A DNA stretch of 64,000 nt from Micromonospora zingiberis (GTDB lineage: Bacteria; Actinomycetota; Actinomycetes; Mycobacteriales; Micromonosporaceae). The stretch spans positions 97,090 through 161,089 of the forward strand of contig NZ_SJJR01000013.1 in the NCBI RefSeq assembly GCF_004331455.1. Reading direction: 5' to 3'. The translations under genes were made by a program, and so were the position numbers. Below, in pieces: positions 32,290 through 40,966 of this stretch. Every line of letters begins with the position of its first letter. Position 1 is the first letter of the stretch. Below the pieces are notes generated by a model. That model was given only the letters and a program-made list of their open reading frames with translations, ran no database searches and was not told where the DNA came from.

Positions 32290-34770
32290 ATGCACTCATA
32301 TCGATCCCGGGAGAGAACACCGCAACGATCCTTGAAAATCGCCCTGACCGCGTTCGTCGCCACCGCACTGATCGGCAGCTCAGCGGCGCCGGCCATGGCC
32401 GCACCGCCGGCCGGCGCGGGCCACGACCACGCGTTCGACGTAGAGGTCGTCTCGACCCGCGCCGACATGATCAGCGGCGGCAACGCGTTGGTACGCATCG
32501 GCGTGCCCGACAACGTTCCGCCGCACCAGGTGAAGGTCCACCTCGCCGGCCGCGACCTCACCGAGCAGTTCCGCCCGGTCGGCGACGGCGGCACGCTGCT
32601 CGGCCTCGTCGACGACCTGGCGCTCGGCGACAACACGCTGGAAGTCCGCGCCAACGGGCTCGGGCACGGCCGCCCCCAGGCCGACGTGACCCTGGTCAAC
32701 CACCCCGCCGAGGGCCCGGTCCTCTCCGGCCCGCACATCCCGATGTTCTGCACGGCCTCGGGCAACCCCTGGAACCTCGGGCCGGTCGACGAGAACTGTC
32801 ACGTGGCGGCGCCGCGGGTCACGTACCAGTACCGCACCACCACCGGCAGCTTCGCCGCGCTGCCCGACGGTCCCCTGCCCGGCAACCTCGCCACCACCAC
32901 CACTATCGACGGCCGGACCGTGCCGTACATCGTGCGCGTCGAGCGGGGCACCATCAACCGCGCGGTGTACGAGATCGCGCTGCTGCACGAGCCCGGTACG
33001 TCGGTGCCCGACCCGTGGACGGCCACCGACGGCTGGAACGAGCGGCTGGTCTACACCTTCGGCGGCGCCTGCGGCATCGGCTACACCCAGGCCACCAGCA
33101 CCGGTGGGGTCATGAACCACACCCTGCTCAGCCGCGGCTACGCGGTGGCCAGCTCGACGTTCAACGTCTACGCCAACAACTGCAACGACGTCACCTCCGC
33201 CGAGACCGCGATGATGGTCAAGGAGCACTTCATCGAGACGTACGGCGTACCCGCCTTCACGATGGGCTCGGGCGGTTCGGCCGGCACGATGCAGCAGTTG
33301 CTCATCTCCAACGCCTACCCGGGCATCCTCAACGGCGTGATCGGCCAGATCGGCTACCCCGACGAGCGCTCGGTGACGCTGACCGGGCACGAGTGCCGGT
33401 TCATCTCCCAGGCGTCCGCCGCCGCCGGGCTGTCCACCGCCGAGCGCACCGCGGTAACTGGCTTCGCCAGCCCGAACACCTGTGGCGGCTACCAGAACTT
33501 CGACAGCGTCGACTGGCCGGCCACCTGCCCGAACCACGTCCCTGCGGCCCAGCGGTACCACCCGGTCAACAACCCGACCGGCATCCGCTGCGCGATGGCG
33601 GACTTCATCTCCAACGTGTACGGCGTCGACCCGGAGACCGGCTTCGGCCGGCCGATCATCCCGGACACCGTCGGCGTGCAGTACGGCCTGCAGACCCTCG
33701 CCTCGGGCGTGCTCACGCCTGAGCAGTTCGTCCGGCTCAACGAGGGCATCGGCGGCCTCGACGTCGAGGGCAACCGTACGCCGCAGCGCACCTCGGCGGA
33801 CGTCGACGCCATCAAGGTGGCGTACGAGACCGGCCGGGTCAACCAGTTCGACGGCGGTCTACGGTGGATCCCGATCATCGAGACCCGGGGCTACACCGAC
33901 CCCTCCGGCGACTTCCACGACCGCTTCCGGTCCTGGAACATGCGGGAGCGGATCGTCGCGTCCAACGGCAACGCCGACAACCACATCAGCATCACCGCGG
34001 CGTCAGCCACCGCCGGGACCGCCTCGACCCTGGCCCTGGATGGCATGGAGACCTGGCTGACCAGCCGGGCCGCGCTGGCGGCGAGCCGTCCGGAGCTGGA
34101 CGACGTGACGCTGACCCGACTGTCCAAGCCCGAAGGACTGGCCGACGGCTGCATCGCGGCCAACGGTGACCGGATCGTGGAGCAGCTGACCCTGGACCCG
34201 GCCGCCCAGTGCAACCAGCTCTTCCCGTTCCACCGCAACCCGCGCGTGGTAGCCGGCGGACCGACCAGCTCCGCGGTGCTCAAGTGCCAGCTTGCGCCGC
34301 TGCACCGCTCCGGGTACGGGGTGAGCTTCACCGACGAGCAGTGGCAGCGCCTTCAGGCGGTCTTCCCCGACGGTGTCTGCGACTGGTCGAAGCCCGGTGT
34401 CGGTCAGGTGCCGCTGACCAACACCTGGATCCGCTTCGGCGCCAATGGTCCGATCGTGCCGGAGCTGCCCGTGACGGCCACCGCGCAGACGCGGTGCCTC
34501 GCCGGTCGGGCGTACGTGGCGGTGCAGGTTCGCAACGACCACGACGCGCCGGTGGACGTGGCGGTGGAGACCGCGTACGGCGAGCGGTCGTTCGCCAACG
34601 TGGCGCCGGGCGGTAACGCCTTCCAGCAGTTCACCACGCGGGTGGCGTCGGTGGCGGCCGGCACGGCGACCGTCCGCGCCACCGGGTCGCTCAACGGCCA
34701 GGCGGTGACGACCGTCGTGACGCCGGAACACCCGGCCGTCAACTGCGCCGACCCCCGTCCAGCGCAGTAA
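32290..34770 (+). CDS. Secreted DUF6351 family protein, probable alpha/beta-hydrolase
   Basis: An 826-residue exported protein; signal peptide about 1-37 ending PAMA. An early beta-sandwich-like region (about 45-140) precedes a large domain in which GSGGSAG (residues 326-332) forms a nucleophile elbow with a serine at 327 or 330, preceded by YGVPAFTMG. Many paired cysteines (CGIG, CNDV, CGGY, CPNH, CAMAD) suggest disulfides, consistent with export. The size and paired cysteines recall tannase/feruloyl-esterase-like hydrolases; DUF6351 has no established activity. Gene context (oxygenase, CoA ligase, importer) fits release of a small aromatic or acyl substrate outside the cell. AAAGGGG precedes ATG 32290. 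Confidence 0.8.
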   Translation: MHSYRSRERTPQRSLKIALTAFVATALIGSSAAPAMAAPPAGAGHDHAFDVEVVSTRADMISGGNALVRIGVPDNVPPHQVKVHLAGRDLTEQFRPVGDGGTLLGLVDDLALGDNTLEVRANGLGHGRPQADVTLVNHPAEGPVLSGPHIPMFCTASGNPWNLGPVDENCHVAAPRVTYQYRTTTGSFAALPDGPLPGNLATTTTIDGRTVPYIVRVERGTINRAVYEIALLHEPGTSVPDPWTATDGWNERLVYTFGGACGIGYTQATSTGGVMNHTLLSRGYAVASSTFNVYANNCNDVTSAETAMMVKEHFIETYGVPAFTMGSGGSAGTMQQLLISNAYPGILNGVIGQIGYPDERSVTLTGHECRFISQASAAAGLSTAERTAVTGFASPNTCGGYQNFDSVDWPATCPNHVPAAQRYHPVNNPTGIRCAMADFISNVYGVDPETGFGRPIIPDTVGVQYGLQTLASGVLTPEQFVRLNEGIGGLDVEGNRTPQRTSADVDAIKVAYETGRVNQFDGGLRWIPIIETRGYTDPSGDFHDRFRSWNMRERIVASNGNADNHISITAASATAGTASTLALDGMETWLTSRAALAASRPELDDVTLTRLSKPEGLADGCIAANGDRIVEQLTLDPAAQCNQLFPFHRNPRVVAGGPTSSAVLKCQLAPLHRSGYGVSFTDEQWQRLQAVFPDGVCDWSKPGVGQVPLTNTWIRFGANGPIVPELPVTATAQTRCLAGRAYVAVQVRNDHDAPVDVAVETAYGERSFANVAPGGNAFQQFTTRVASVAAGTATVRATGSLNGQAVTTVVTPEHPAVNCADPRPAQ

Positions 34771-34793
34771 CCGCACGGACAACGGAGAATCCT

Positions 34794-35426
34794 ATGCACA
34801 CGTGGAGTCGTAAGCGGTTGTTCGCGGCCGGTGCCGCAGGTGCCCTGCTGGCCGGGTCGGTGGCGGTGGCGTCGCCGGCCTCGGCGGAGCCGGGCGACAG
34901 CGCCGGCGTGTCGGTGACCGTCGACATCGAGGAGATCAGGGAACCGGGAGTGCTGGCCATGTCGGTGGCCGGTGACTCGGTGGCGCTGTCCGAGGACGGG
35001 TCGACGCTGCTGGTGCGCCAGTTCGTCGGCACGCTGCCGACGGTCACGGTCACCGACACCCGTACGGCCGACGAGGTACCCGCCGGCGCCGCCTGGGCGG
35101 TGCTGGGCTCGGCGACCGACTTCGTCGGCAGCGCCGGTCAGGACCCGATCGGGGCCGGTCACCTGGGTTGGCGGCCGAAGTTGCTCGACGGTGGCGACAC
35201 CGGTCTGGTGGCCGAGGGCGAGGAGGTCGTGACCGTCCTCGACGAGCCGACGCAACCGGGCAACAACGTGGGTCTGGTGGACCAGGAACTGCTGGTCTCG
35301 ACGTTCGACTCGGGTGCGGTCGCGGGCGGCGCGTACACGGTCGACGCCGACCTGTTCCTGCGTACGCCGGTGGATGTCGCGGCCGGTGAGTACGCCTCGA
35401 CGCTGACCCTGTCCCTGTTCGAGTGA
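34794..35426 (+). CDS. Secreted beta-rich protein, WxL-like, unknown
   Basis: A 210-residue exported protein with a signal peptide ending SPASA (residue 31). The mature part is all-beta by composition (VSVTVDIEEI, LPTVTVTDTRTADEVPAGAAW, STFDSGAVAGGAYTVDADLFL, YASTLTLSLFE) and resembles WxL-type cell-wall-binding domains, but the diagnostic second motif is not clear. No transmembrane tail. It starts 23 bp after the DUF6351 stop, so the two are likely co-transcribed and might associate on the surface. ACGGAGAA precedes ATG 34794. Confidence 0.7.
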   Translation: MHTWSRKRLFAAGAAGALLAGSVAVASPASAEPGDSAGVSVTVDIEEIREPGVLAMSVAGDSVALSEDGSTLLVRQFVGTLPTVTVTDTRTADEVPAGAAWAVLGSATDFVGSAGQDPIGAGHLGWRPKLLDGGDTGLVAEGEEVVTVLDEPTQPGNNVGLVDQELLVSTFDSGAVAGGAYTVDADLFLRTPVDVAAGEYASTLTLSLFE

Positions 35427-35432
35427 GGCCCC

Positions 35433-35462
35433 GGCGGAAGGCGGCGTCCGCCGCCCTCCGCC
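35433..35462. terminator. Terminator hairpin 1 after the secreted-protein operon
   Basis: GGCGGAAGGCGGC (35433-35445) pairs with GCCGCCCTCCGCC (35450-35462) with one mismatch and a 4-nt loop, 6 bp past the stop. Confidence 0.65.
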
Positions 35463-35488
35463 ACCTCTGCCAACCACCACCGGCGCTC

Positions 35489-35522
35489 GTGACCGGGTGG
35501 CGCCACGGCGCCGCCCGGTCAC
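35489..35522. terminator. Terminator hairpin 2
   Basis: GTGACCGGGTGGCGCC (35489-35504) pairs with GGCGCCGCCCGGTCAC (35507-35522) with one mismatch; in practice the closing bases form the loop. It separates the tandem repeat array from the upstream operon. Confidence 0.6.
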
Positions 35523-35525
35523 GGC

Positions 35526-35665
35526 GTCACTCGGGGAAAGCCAGGGTCACTCGGGGAAAGCCAGCGTCACTCGGGGAAAGCCAGCGTCACTCGGGGAAAG
35601 CCAGCGTCACTCGGGGAAAGCCAGCGTCACTCGGGGAAAGCCAGCGTCACTCGGGGAAGGCCAGC
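35526..35665. repeat. Seven-copy 20-bp tandem repeat derived from the marR 3' end
   Basis: The unit GTCACTCGGGGAAAGCCAGC starts at 35526, 35546, 35566, 35586, 35606, 35626 and 35646; the first and last copies differ by one or two bases. On the minus strand each unit spells the last codons and stop of the adjacent MarR gene (LAFPE-stop). No spacers, so not CRISPR. Likely expansion of the gene tail by slippage. Confidence 0.9.
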
Positions 35666-36114
35666 AGCCGCAGCAGTTGGGCCAGCCGCTCGTGGTCCTC
35701 CGGCGTCACGGCCGCCAACAGGCCCAACTCCACCGCGCGGGCGGACTCCTGGGCGCGGGCGAAGAGGGCGCGGCCGGCGTCGGTGGCGACGAGGACGTTC
35801 GCGCGGCGGTCGGCGGGGTCGGTGCGCCGCTCGACGAGTTGGCGCTTCTCCAGCCCGTCGACGAGGGCGACGACCTGACTCGGGTCGAGGCGGAGGAACT
35901 CGGCGAGTTCCCGCTGGGTGGGTCGGACGTCGTCGGCGGCCAGGGCGAGCACGGAATAGGAGCGGGCCTTCAGCCCGTGTTCGGCGAGGGCGGCGTTGGC
36001 CGCCGCGAGGGTGAGGGCGTTGGCACGGGCCAGCAGGAAGCTCAGGTCCCCGGCGAGCACGCTGTCCCGCAGCCGGTCGCGTCCGGTCGGCCGGGTCTTT
36101 CCGATAGGGGACAT
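35647..36114 (-). CDS. MarR family transcriptional regulator
   Basis: A 155-residue MarR protein with the winged HTH at about residues 55-110 (TQRELAEFLRLDPSQVVALVDGLEKRQLVERRTDPADRRANVLV). Its last five residues and stop codon lie in the first unit of a tandem repeat. The start ATG 36114 fits a leaderless transcript: TACCAT (minus strand, 36127-36122) ends 7 nt upstream. The gene is divergent from the SDR/amidohydrolase/MaoC/ligase operon, with a palindrome between; it is therefore the probable repressor of that operon. Ligand unknown, presumably a phenolic acid or its CoA thioester. Confidence 0.85.
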   Translation of the reverse strand: MSPIGKTRPTGRDRLRDSVLAGDLSFLLARANALTLAAANAALAEHGLKARSYSVLALAADDVRPTQRELAEFLRLDPSQVVALVDGLEKRQLVERRTDPADRRANVLVATDAGRALFARAQESARAVELGLLAAVTPEDHERLAQLLRLLAFPE

Positions 36115-36121
36115 GGCGACG

Positions 36122-36173
36122 ATGGTAGCAAGCTTCACAAATAATTGACATTTTCAACGGTCCGTGCTCAGAT
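36122..36173. promoter_or_regulatory. Divergent promoters sharing a MarR-type operator
   Basis: Plus strand: TTGACA (36145-36150), 17-bp spacer, TCAGAT (36168-36173) for the SDR operon. Minus strand: -10 TACCAT (36127-36122) for marR with its -35 position falling on the same hexamer. The palindrome TTGACATTTTCAA (36145-36157) covers both -35 regions. Confidence 0.65.
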
Positions 36174-36197
36174 CGGGATGGACACAAAGGAGTACCT

Positions 36198-37124
36198 ATG
36201 TCACTGGACGGCAAAGTCGCCATCGTCACCGGATCCGGTCGGGGTCTCGGCCTCGCCTACGCACAGGAGTTGGCCCGTCGAGGGGCGTCCGTCGTGGTCA
36301 ACGACGTCGACGCCGCGACCACGGCCGACGCGGTCGCGGCGATCCAGGCGTCCGGTGGACGGGCCGTCGCGGTGACCGCGCCGGTCGGCCCGACGGAGAC
36401 CGCGAAGGAACTGGTCAACACGGCGATCGAACAGTTCGGGCGACTGGACATCCTGGTCACCAACGCGGGCGTGCTGCGCGACACCGTGCTGTGGAAGATG
36501 AGCGACGACGACTTCGACACGGTGATCAACGTGCACCTGCGCGGCACGTTCACCACCGTGCGCGAGGCGGTGCTGCACATGCGGCAGGCCGGCGAGGGCG
36601 GCCGGATCATCTGCATCGGCTCCCCCACCGGACAGCGGGGCAACTTCGGCCAGACCAACTATGCCGCCGCCAAGGCGGGCATCGTGGGCATGGTCCGCAC
36701 CTGGGCGTTGGAGCTCAAGCGGGCCGGCATCACCGCCAACACCGTCGTCCCCGTGGCCGCCACCGCCATGACCGCCACCGTTCCGTACTTCGCCGCAGCG
36801 GTGCAGGCCGACGCGAACGGCGAACCGATGCCCGCGTTCTTCCGGCACGACCTCGGGTTCGGCACGTCGGACGACGTGGCCGGGCTGATCGCGTTCCTCG
36901 GCTCCGACGCGGCGGCCTCGGTGACCGGGCAGGTGATCGGGGTGGGCGGCGACCGCCTACAGATCTGGACCCACCCGGAGGCGGCACTGACCGCCTACCG
37001 CGAGGGCGGTTGGACCTACGACGCGCTGGTGCAGGCCTGGCCGACGGAGTTCGCCGGTGCCACGCAGAGCGTCGGGGAACGCTTCCCGGAGCTTCCGGAG
37101 GAGTTCAGGCCCGCAGCCTCCTGA
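36198..37124 (+). CDS. Short-chain dehydrogenase/reductase (beta-hydroxyacyl-CoA type)
   Basis: A 308-residue SDR. Cofactor motif TGSGRGLG (residues 11-18), D63-like region replaced by TAPVGPTE, NAG (89-91), catalytic S142, Y155 and K159 (YAAAK). The N-terminal KVAIVTGSGRGLGLAYAQELARRGA strongly resembles the dehydrogenase half of peroxisomal multifunctional enzyme type 2. An extended C-terminal tail (about 250-308) is additional. AAAGGAG precedes ATG 36198. First gene of an operon with an amidohydrolase, MaoC hydratase and acyl-CoA ligase, so oxidation of a 3-hydroxyacyl-CoA or a ring alcohol is likely. Confidence 0.85.
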   Translation: MSLDGKVAIVTGSGRGLGLAYAQELARRGASVVVNDVDAATTADAVAAIQASGGRAVAVTAPVGPTETAKELVNTAIEQFGRLDILVTNAGVLRDTVLWKMSDDDFDTVINVHLRGTFTTVREAVLHMRQAGEGGRIICIGSPTGQRGNFGQTNYAAAKAGIVGMVRTWALELKRAGITANTVVPVAATAMTATVPYFAAAVQADANGEPMPAFFRHDLGFGTSDDVAGLIAFLGSDAAASVTGQVIGVGGDRLQIWTHPEAALTAYREGGWTYDALVQAWPTEFAGATQSVGERFPELPEEFRPAAS

Positions 37125-37161
37125 CCGGCCCGACGAGATCCGCTGACGAAGGTTACCGCCC

Positions 37162-38043
37162 ATGTACCAGCCCGCGATCGACCTCGACGCCGTCACGGCG
37201 ATCGACATGCACGTACACATCGAGGTCGACGACCACGGCCACGCCTCGCTGCCCGAGCCACTCGTGGCGGCGGTGTCGAAGTACTTCAAGACCGACGGGC
37301 CGCGACCCGCGGTCGACGCGGTGGCGCAGTACTACCGCGAGCGCAACATGGCCGCCGTCGTCTTCACCGTCGACGCCCGTACGCAGCTCAAGCACCCGCC
37401 GCTGTCCAGCACCGACATCGCCCGCGCCGCGGCGGCCCACGCCGACGTGCTCGTCCCCTTCGGGTCGGTCGACCCGCGCACCGGCGAAGCGGCCCTCGAA
37501 CTCGCCGCCCGACTGGTCGAGGAGGAGGGCGTACGCGGCTTCAAGTTCCACCCCACCGTGCAGGGCTTCGACCCGAGCCACGACGAGTACGCGCCGCTGT
37601 GGGCGCTGATCGAGCGGGCCGGCGTTCCGGCGATCTTCCACACCGGGCAGACCGGCATCGGTGCGGGCACCCCCGGTGGCTACGGTCTGCGGCTCGGGCT
37701 GTCGAACCCGATGCTGCTCGACCCGATCGCCGCCGACTTCCCGAACCTCCAGATCATCATGGCCCACCCGTCGGTGCCCTGGCAGGACGAGGCGTTGTCG
37801 GTGGCCACCCACAAGCACAACACCTGGATCGACCTGTCCGGCTGGAGCCCCAAGTACTTCCCGGCCGAACTGGTGCGCTACGCCAACTCGCTGCTCAAGC
37901 GGCGGGTGCTCTTCGGCACCGACTTCCCACTGATCACCCCCGATCGTTGGCTGCGCGACGTGGCGGCCACCGACCTCAAGCCCGACGTGCTCCCGGGCAT
38001 CCTCAAGGACAACGCGGCCCGACTGCTGCGTCTTGCCCGGTGA
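37162..38043 (+). CDS. Amidohydrolase-2 family metal-dependent hydrolase or decarboxylase
   Basis: A 293-residue TIM-barrel protein. The metal-binding HxH motif is at the N-terminus (DMHVHIE, about residues 15-21), followed by KFHPTVQGFDP, FHTGQTGIG, IIMAHPSVPW and the final acid in FGTDFPLITP. This is the ACMSD/gamma-resorcylate-decarboxylase superfamily, whose members decarboxylate or hydrolyse ring and ring-cleavage compounds. It is the second gene of the marR-divergent operon. In similar clusters the amidohydrolase acts on an acyl or ring-cleavage intermediate; the actual step here is not defined. Start ATG 37162. Confidence 0.85.
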   Translation: MYQPAIDLDAVTAIDMHVHIEVDDHGHASLPEPLVAAVSKYFKTDGPRPAVDAVAQYYRERNMAAVVFTVDARTQLKHPPLSSTDIARAAAAHADVLVPFGSVDPRTGEAALELAARLVEEEGVRGFKFHPTVQGFDPSHDEYAPLWALIERAGVPAIFHTGQTGIGAGTPGGYGLRLGLSNPMLLDPIAADFPNLQIIMAHPSVPWQDEALSVATHKHNTWIDLSGWSPKYFPAELVRYANSLLKRRVLFGTDFPLITPDRWLRDVAATDLKPDVLPGILKDNAARLLRLAR

Positions 38044-38060
38044 CGACGAGAGGAACCGTC

Positions 38061-38513
38061 ATGACGACGACCATCGCCTACGACCAGCTCACCGACCTGG
38101 CCGGTACGGACCTCGGCTACACCGAGTACCGGACGGTCACCCAGGAACAGGTGAACCTGTTCGCCGACGCCACCGACGACCACCAGTGGATCCACGTCGA
38201 CCCGGAGCGGGCGAAGTCCGGGCCGTTCGGCGCCCCGATCGCGCACGGCTTCCTCACCCTCTCCCTGGCCGTACCGTTCTGGACCGAGCTGCTGGAGGTC
38301 AAGGGCGTGACCACGAAGGTGAACTACGGCCTGGACAAGGTGCGCTTCCCCGCACCCGTCACGGTCGGTTCGCGGGTGCGGATGCAGGCCACCGTCGCCG
38401 AGGTCACGGAGGTGCGCGGCGGCTACCAGCTCGCCGTCGACCAGACGATCGAGATCGAGGGTGGCACCAAGCCCGCAGTCGTCGCCCGGGGGCTCTACCG
38501 CTTCTACGCCTGA
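38061..38513 (+). CDS. MaoC-like (R)-specific enoyl-CoA hydratase
   Basis: A 150-residue hot-dog-fold hydratase. The catalytic motif is visible as FADATDDHQWIHVDPERA (Asp and His about residues 38-46), followed by GPFGAPIAHGFLTLSL, the standard MaoC hydratase-2 signature. It hydrates trans-2-enoyl-CoA to 3-hydroxyacyl-CoA. Neighbours SDR and CoA ligase fit a beta-oxidation-like sequence. AGAGGA precedes ATG 38061, 17 bp after the amidohydrolase stop. Confidence 0.9.
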   Translation: MTTTIAYDQLTDLAGTDLGYTEYRTVTQEQVNLFADATDDHQWIHVDPERAKSGPFGAPIAHGFLTLSLAVPFWTELLEVKGVTTKVNYGLDKVRFPAPVTVGSRVRMQATVAEVTEVRGGYQLAVDQTIEIEGGTKPAVVARGLYRFYA

Positions 38514-38584
38514 GGCGGTACGCCTGAGGACGGCGGGCGTCAGCCGAGCCAGGTGAGCACACCACCTCCACCACCAGGAGACTG

Positions 38585-40114
38585 ATGATGCACCAGCACG
38601 GAATCGGCGGCTGGATGGCCAAGCGCCGGCTCAAGTCCCCCGACAAGGTCGCCCTCGTCCACGGTGACGGGGCGAGGATGACGTACGGCCAGTTCGCCGA
38701 CGCCACCGACCGGATCTCGGCGGTGCTGCGGCAGCGGGGCGTCGGCAAGGGCGACGCCGTCGCCTACCTGGGCGAGAACAGTCCCGAGTTCCTCCAGGTG
38801 ATGTTCGGCGCGGCGCAGCTCGGTGCCGTCTTCGTACCGGTCAACACCCGGCTCGCGCCGCCCGAGATCGCCCACGTCCTCACCGACTGCGGCGCCCGGC
38901 TGCTCGTCCACGACCCCGAGTTCGCGACGCGGGTGGCCGCCGCCGTGCCGGCCGCGCAACCGCCGCACGTCGTGGTCACCGGCGAGGGCAGCGCAGACCG
39001 GCCGGGCCTCGCCCAACTGGCCCGCAGCACGGCCGCCGACCCCGCCGGCCACGCCGACACCGGCCACCAGGACCCGGCGGCGATCATCTACACCTCGGGC
39101 ACCACCGGCCGCGCCAAGGGCGCCGTGCTGACCCACGGGAACCTCACCTGGGTCGCCCTGAACTGCGTGGTCGACTACGACGTCGTCTCGACCGACGTCG
39201 CGCTCATGATCTCGCCGCTGTTCCACGTCGCCTCGCTCGGCATGGGCGCCCTCCCGGTCATCCTCAAGGGCGCCACCATGGTCCTGGAGAAGGGCTTCGA
39301 GCCGGGCCGCGCGCTCGCCCAGATCGAGCGGCACGGCGTCACGATGCTCAGTGGCGTGCCCACCACCTACCAGCTGATGGCCGACCACCCCGACTGGGCC
39401 TCGACGGACCTGTCGACGCTGGCGAAGCTCACCTGCGGGGGCTCGGCCGTGCCGCCGCGCATCCTCAACGCGTACGAGGCACGGGGGTTGTCGTTCTCCC
39501 AGGGGTACGGCATGACCGAGGCGTCACCGGGCGCCACCTCGCTGCCGCCCACCATGACCCGCACGAAGCAGGGCAGCGTCGGTCTACCGCACTTCTTCAC
39601 CGACGTACGGATCACCGACGTGAACGGCGAGCCGGCACCGACCGGCAGCATCGGTGAGATCGAAATCGCCGGCCCCAACGTCTTCCCCGGCTACCACGGG
39701 CTGGCGGAGGCGACCGCCGACGCGTTCACCCCGGACGGCTGGTTCCGCTCGGGTGACCTCGGCTACCTGGACGAAGATGGCTACCTGCACATCTCCGGGC
39801 GCCTCAAAGACATGATCATCTCGGGGGGCGAGAACATCTACCCGCCCGAGATCGAGCAACTGCTCGGCGAACTCGACGGGGTGACCGGGGCCGCGGTCAT
39901 CGGCGTGCCCGACGAGCGCTGGGGCGAGGTGCCGTGGGCGATCGTGACGGTACGCCCGGGAGCGTCGGTGGACGTCGACACCGTACGGGCGTACCTCGAC
40001 GGCAAGCTGGCGCGCTACAAGCTGCCGAAGAACGTGGTCATCGTGGACGACCTGCCGCGGACCGCGTCGGGGAAGGTGCGGAAGGCGGACCTGCGAGCCC
40101 GGTTCGGCGCCTAG
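38585..40114 (+). CDS. AMP-forming acyl/aryl-CoA ligase
   Basis: A 509-residue ANL-superfamily enzyme. Motifs: P-loop YTSGTTGRAKGAVLTH (about 163-178), GYGMTEASPG (about 307-316), GWFRSGDLGYLDEDGYLHISGRLKDMI (about 385-411) and catalytic lysine in RTASGKVRKADL near the C-terminus. It activates a carboxylate with ATP and CoA; the family covers fatty, cinnamic and other aryl acids. AGGAG precedes ATG 38585. Last gene of the operon; its 3' end overlaps 77 bp of an opposing PaaX gene. Confidence 0.9.
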   Translation: MMHQHGIGGWMAKRRLKSPDKVALVHGDGARMTYGQFADATDRISAVLRQRGVGKGDAVAYLGENSPEFLQVMFGAAQLGAVFVPVNTRLAPPEIAHVLTDCGARLLVHDPEFATRVAAAVPAAQPPHVVVTGEGSADRPGLAQLARSTAADPAGHADTGHQDPAAIIYTSGTTGRAKGAVLTHGNLTWVALNCVVDYDVVSTDVALMISPLFHVASLGMGALPVILKGATMVLEKGFEPGRALAQIERHGVTMLSGVPTTYQLMADHPDWASTDLSTLAKLTCGGSAVPPRILNAYEARGLSFSQGYGMTEASPGATSLPPTMTRTKQGSVGLPHFFTDVRITDVNGEPAPTGSIGEIEIAGPNVFPGYHGLAEATADAFTPDGWFRSGDLGYLDEDGYLHISGRLKDMIISGGENIYPPEIEQLLGELDGVTGAAVIGVPDERWGEVPWAIVTVRPGASVDVDTVRAYLDGKLARYKLPKNVVIVDDLPRTASGKVRKADLRARFGA

Positions 40115-40925
40115 CCGTGGTGCGGGCCGCGACGAGTTCGGCGAACTCCGCGGCGGACGCCTCGGCCAGCTTCTCGTGCATCCGGCGGTAGATCTCCGCC
40201 GACCGGGTCGCCGGCCACTGCGCGTCCATGAACTCGGCCGGCAGCCGGGGGTCGGCGCGCAGCAACGCCAGCCAGTCCGCCACCAGCATCGTCCGTACGG
40301 TCAGCGCGCTCGGCGCCAACGCCACCGCGGCCGGGTCGTCCCACACCTCGATGAAGGCGAGGTGTTCGCGGCGGATCGCCTCGATGTCCCAGGCCGCCCG
40401 GACGCTCTCGGCGATCGGGAATCCCTCCAGCTCACGAGCGTGGAAGGCGATCACGGTGTGCGGCGGTAGGTCCTGCCGCAGCGGCTCCAGCGACCCGGCG
40501 AGGTCGACCTCGCCGGGTGCCAGCCACAACCCGTCGCGGATCGGCGCGAACCCCTCCCAGGTGAGGGTCGACCGCAGCCGGTGTCGCAGCATCCGCTGCC
40601 CCTCGGGGATCGAGAAGGTGACGAGCGTCCACCCCTTGCCCTGTGGATCGAAGGGCCGGGGGCCACGGACCCGGTCCGTCGCCTCGCGCAACACGGCCGC
40701 CCCGTGCTCGGTCAGCGAGAACAGCGTCTCCCGGCCGCTCCTGGTCCGGGCGAGAATGCCGCTCTGCACCAGGCGGTCGAGGGTCGCGCGGGTGGCGGGC
40801 GCCGCCACCCCAGCCCCCTCCAGCACGCTGATCAGGGCGCTCGCCCGGATCGGCCCGGTGGCGCCATCGACAACGTGCTCGCCGAAGAAGGCAAGCAGCA
40901 GTTGCTTCGGCTGACGACTACGCAC
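40038..40925 (-). CDS. PaaX family transcriptional repressor, copy 2
   Basis: About 295 residues, with the PaaX layout: HTH about 5-75 (LLLAFFGEHVVDGATGPIRAS, TRATLDRLVQSGILARTRSG), central domain (GWTLVTFSIPEGQRMLRHRLRS) and C-terminal domain (LVADWLALLRADPRLPAEFM, EIYRRMHEKLAEA). The last about 25 residues are an Arg/Pro/Ser-rich extension that overlaps the CoA-ligase gene on the opposite strand by 77 bp, possibly because the original stop codon was lost. GTG 40925 has AAAGGGAGG upstream; GTG 40970 is an alternative. It is convergent with the ligase operon and upstream of the importer operon on the same strand. Confidence 0.83.
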   Translation of the reverse strand: MRSRQPKQLLLAFFGEHVVDGATGPIRASALISVLEGAGVAAPATRATLDRLVQSGILARTRSGRETLFSLTEHGAAVLREATDRVRGPRPFDPQGKGWTLVTFSIPEGQRMLRHRLRSTLTWEGFAPIRDGLWLAPGEVDLAGSLEPLRQDLPPHTVIAFHARELEGFPIAESVRAAWDIEAIRREHLAFIEVWDDPAAVALAPSALTVRTMLVADWLALLRADPRLPAEFMDAQWPATRSAEIYRRMHEKLAEASAAEFAELVAARTTARRRTGLAGPPSAPSPTRSAAGRPR

Positions 40926-40966
40926 AGCCCTCCCTTTCGGCGAATCCGTCGTCGTGGCAGCAGCGA

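Noticed and set aside
35526..35665. CRISPR-like tandem array
   Set aside because: Units are contiguous 20-mers without spacers and match the marR 3' end; no cas genes nearby.
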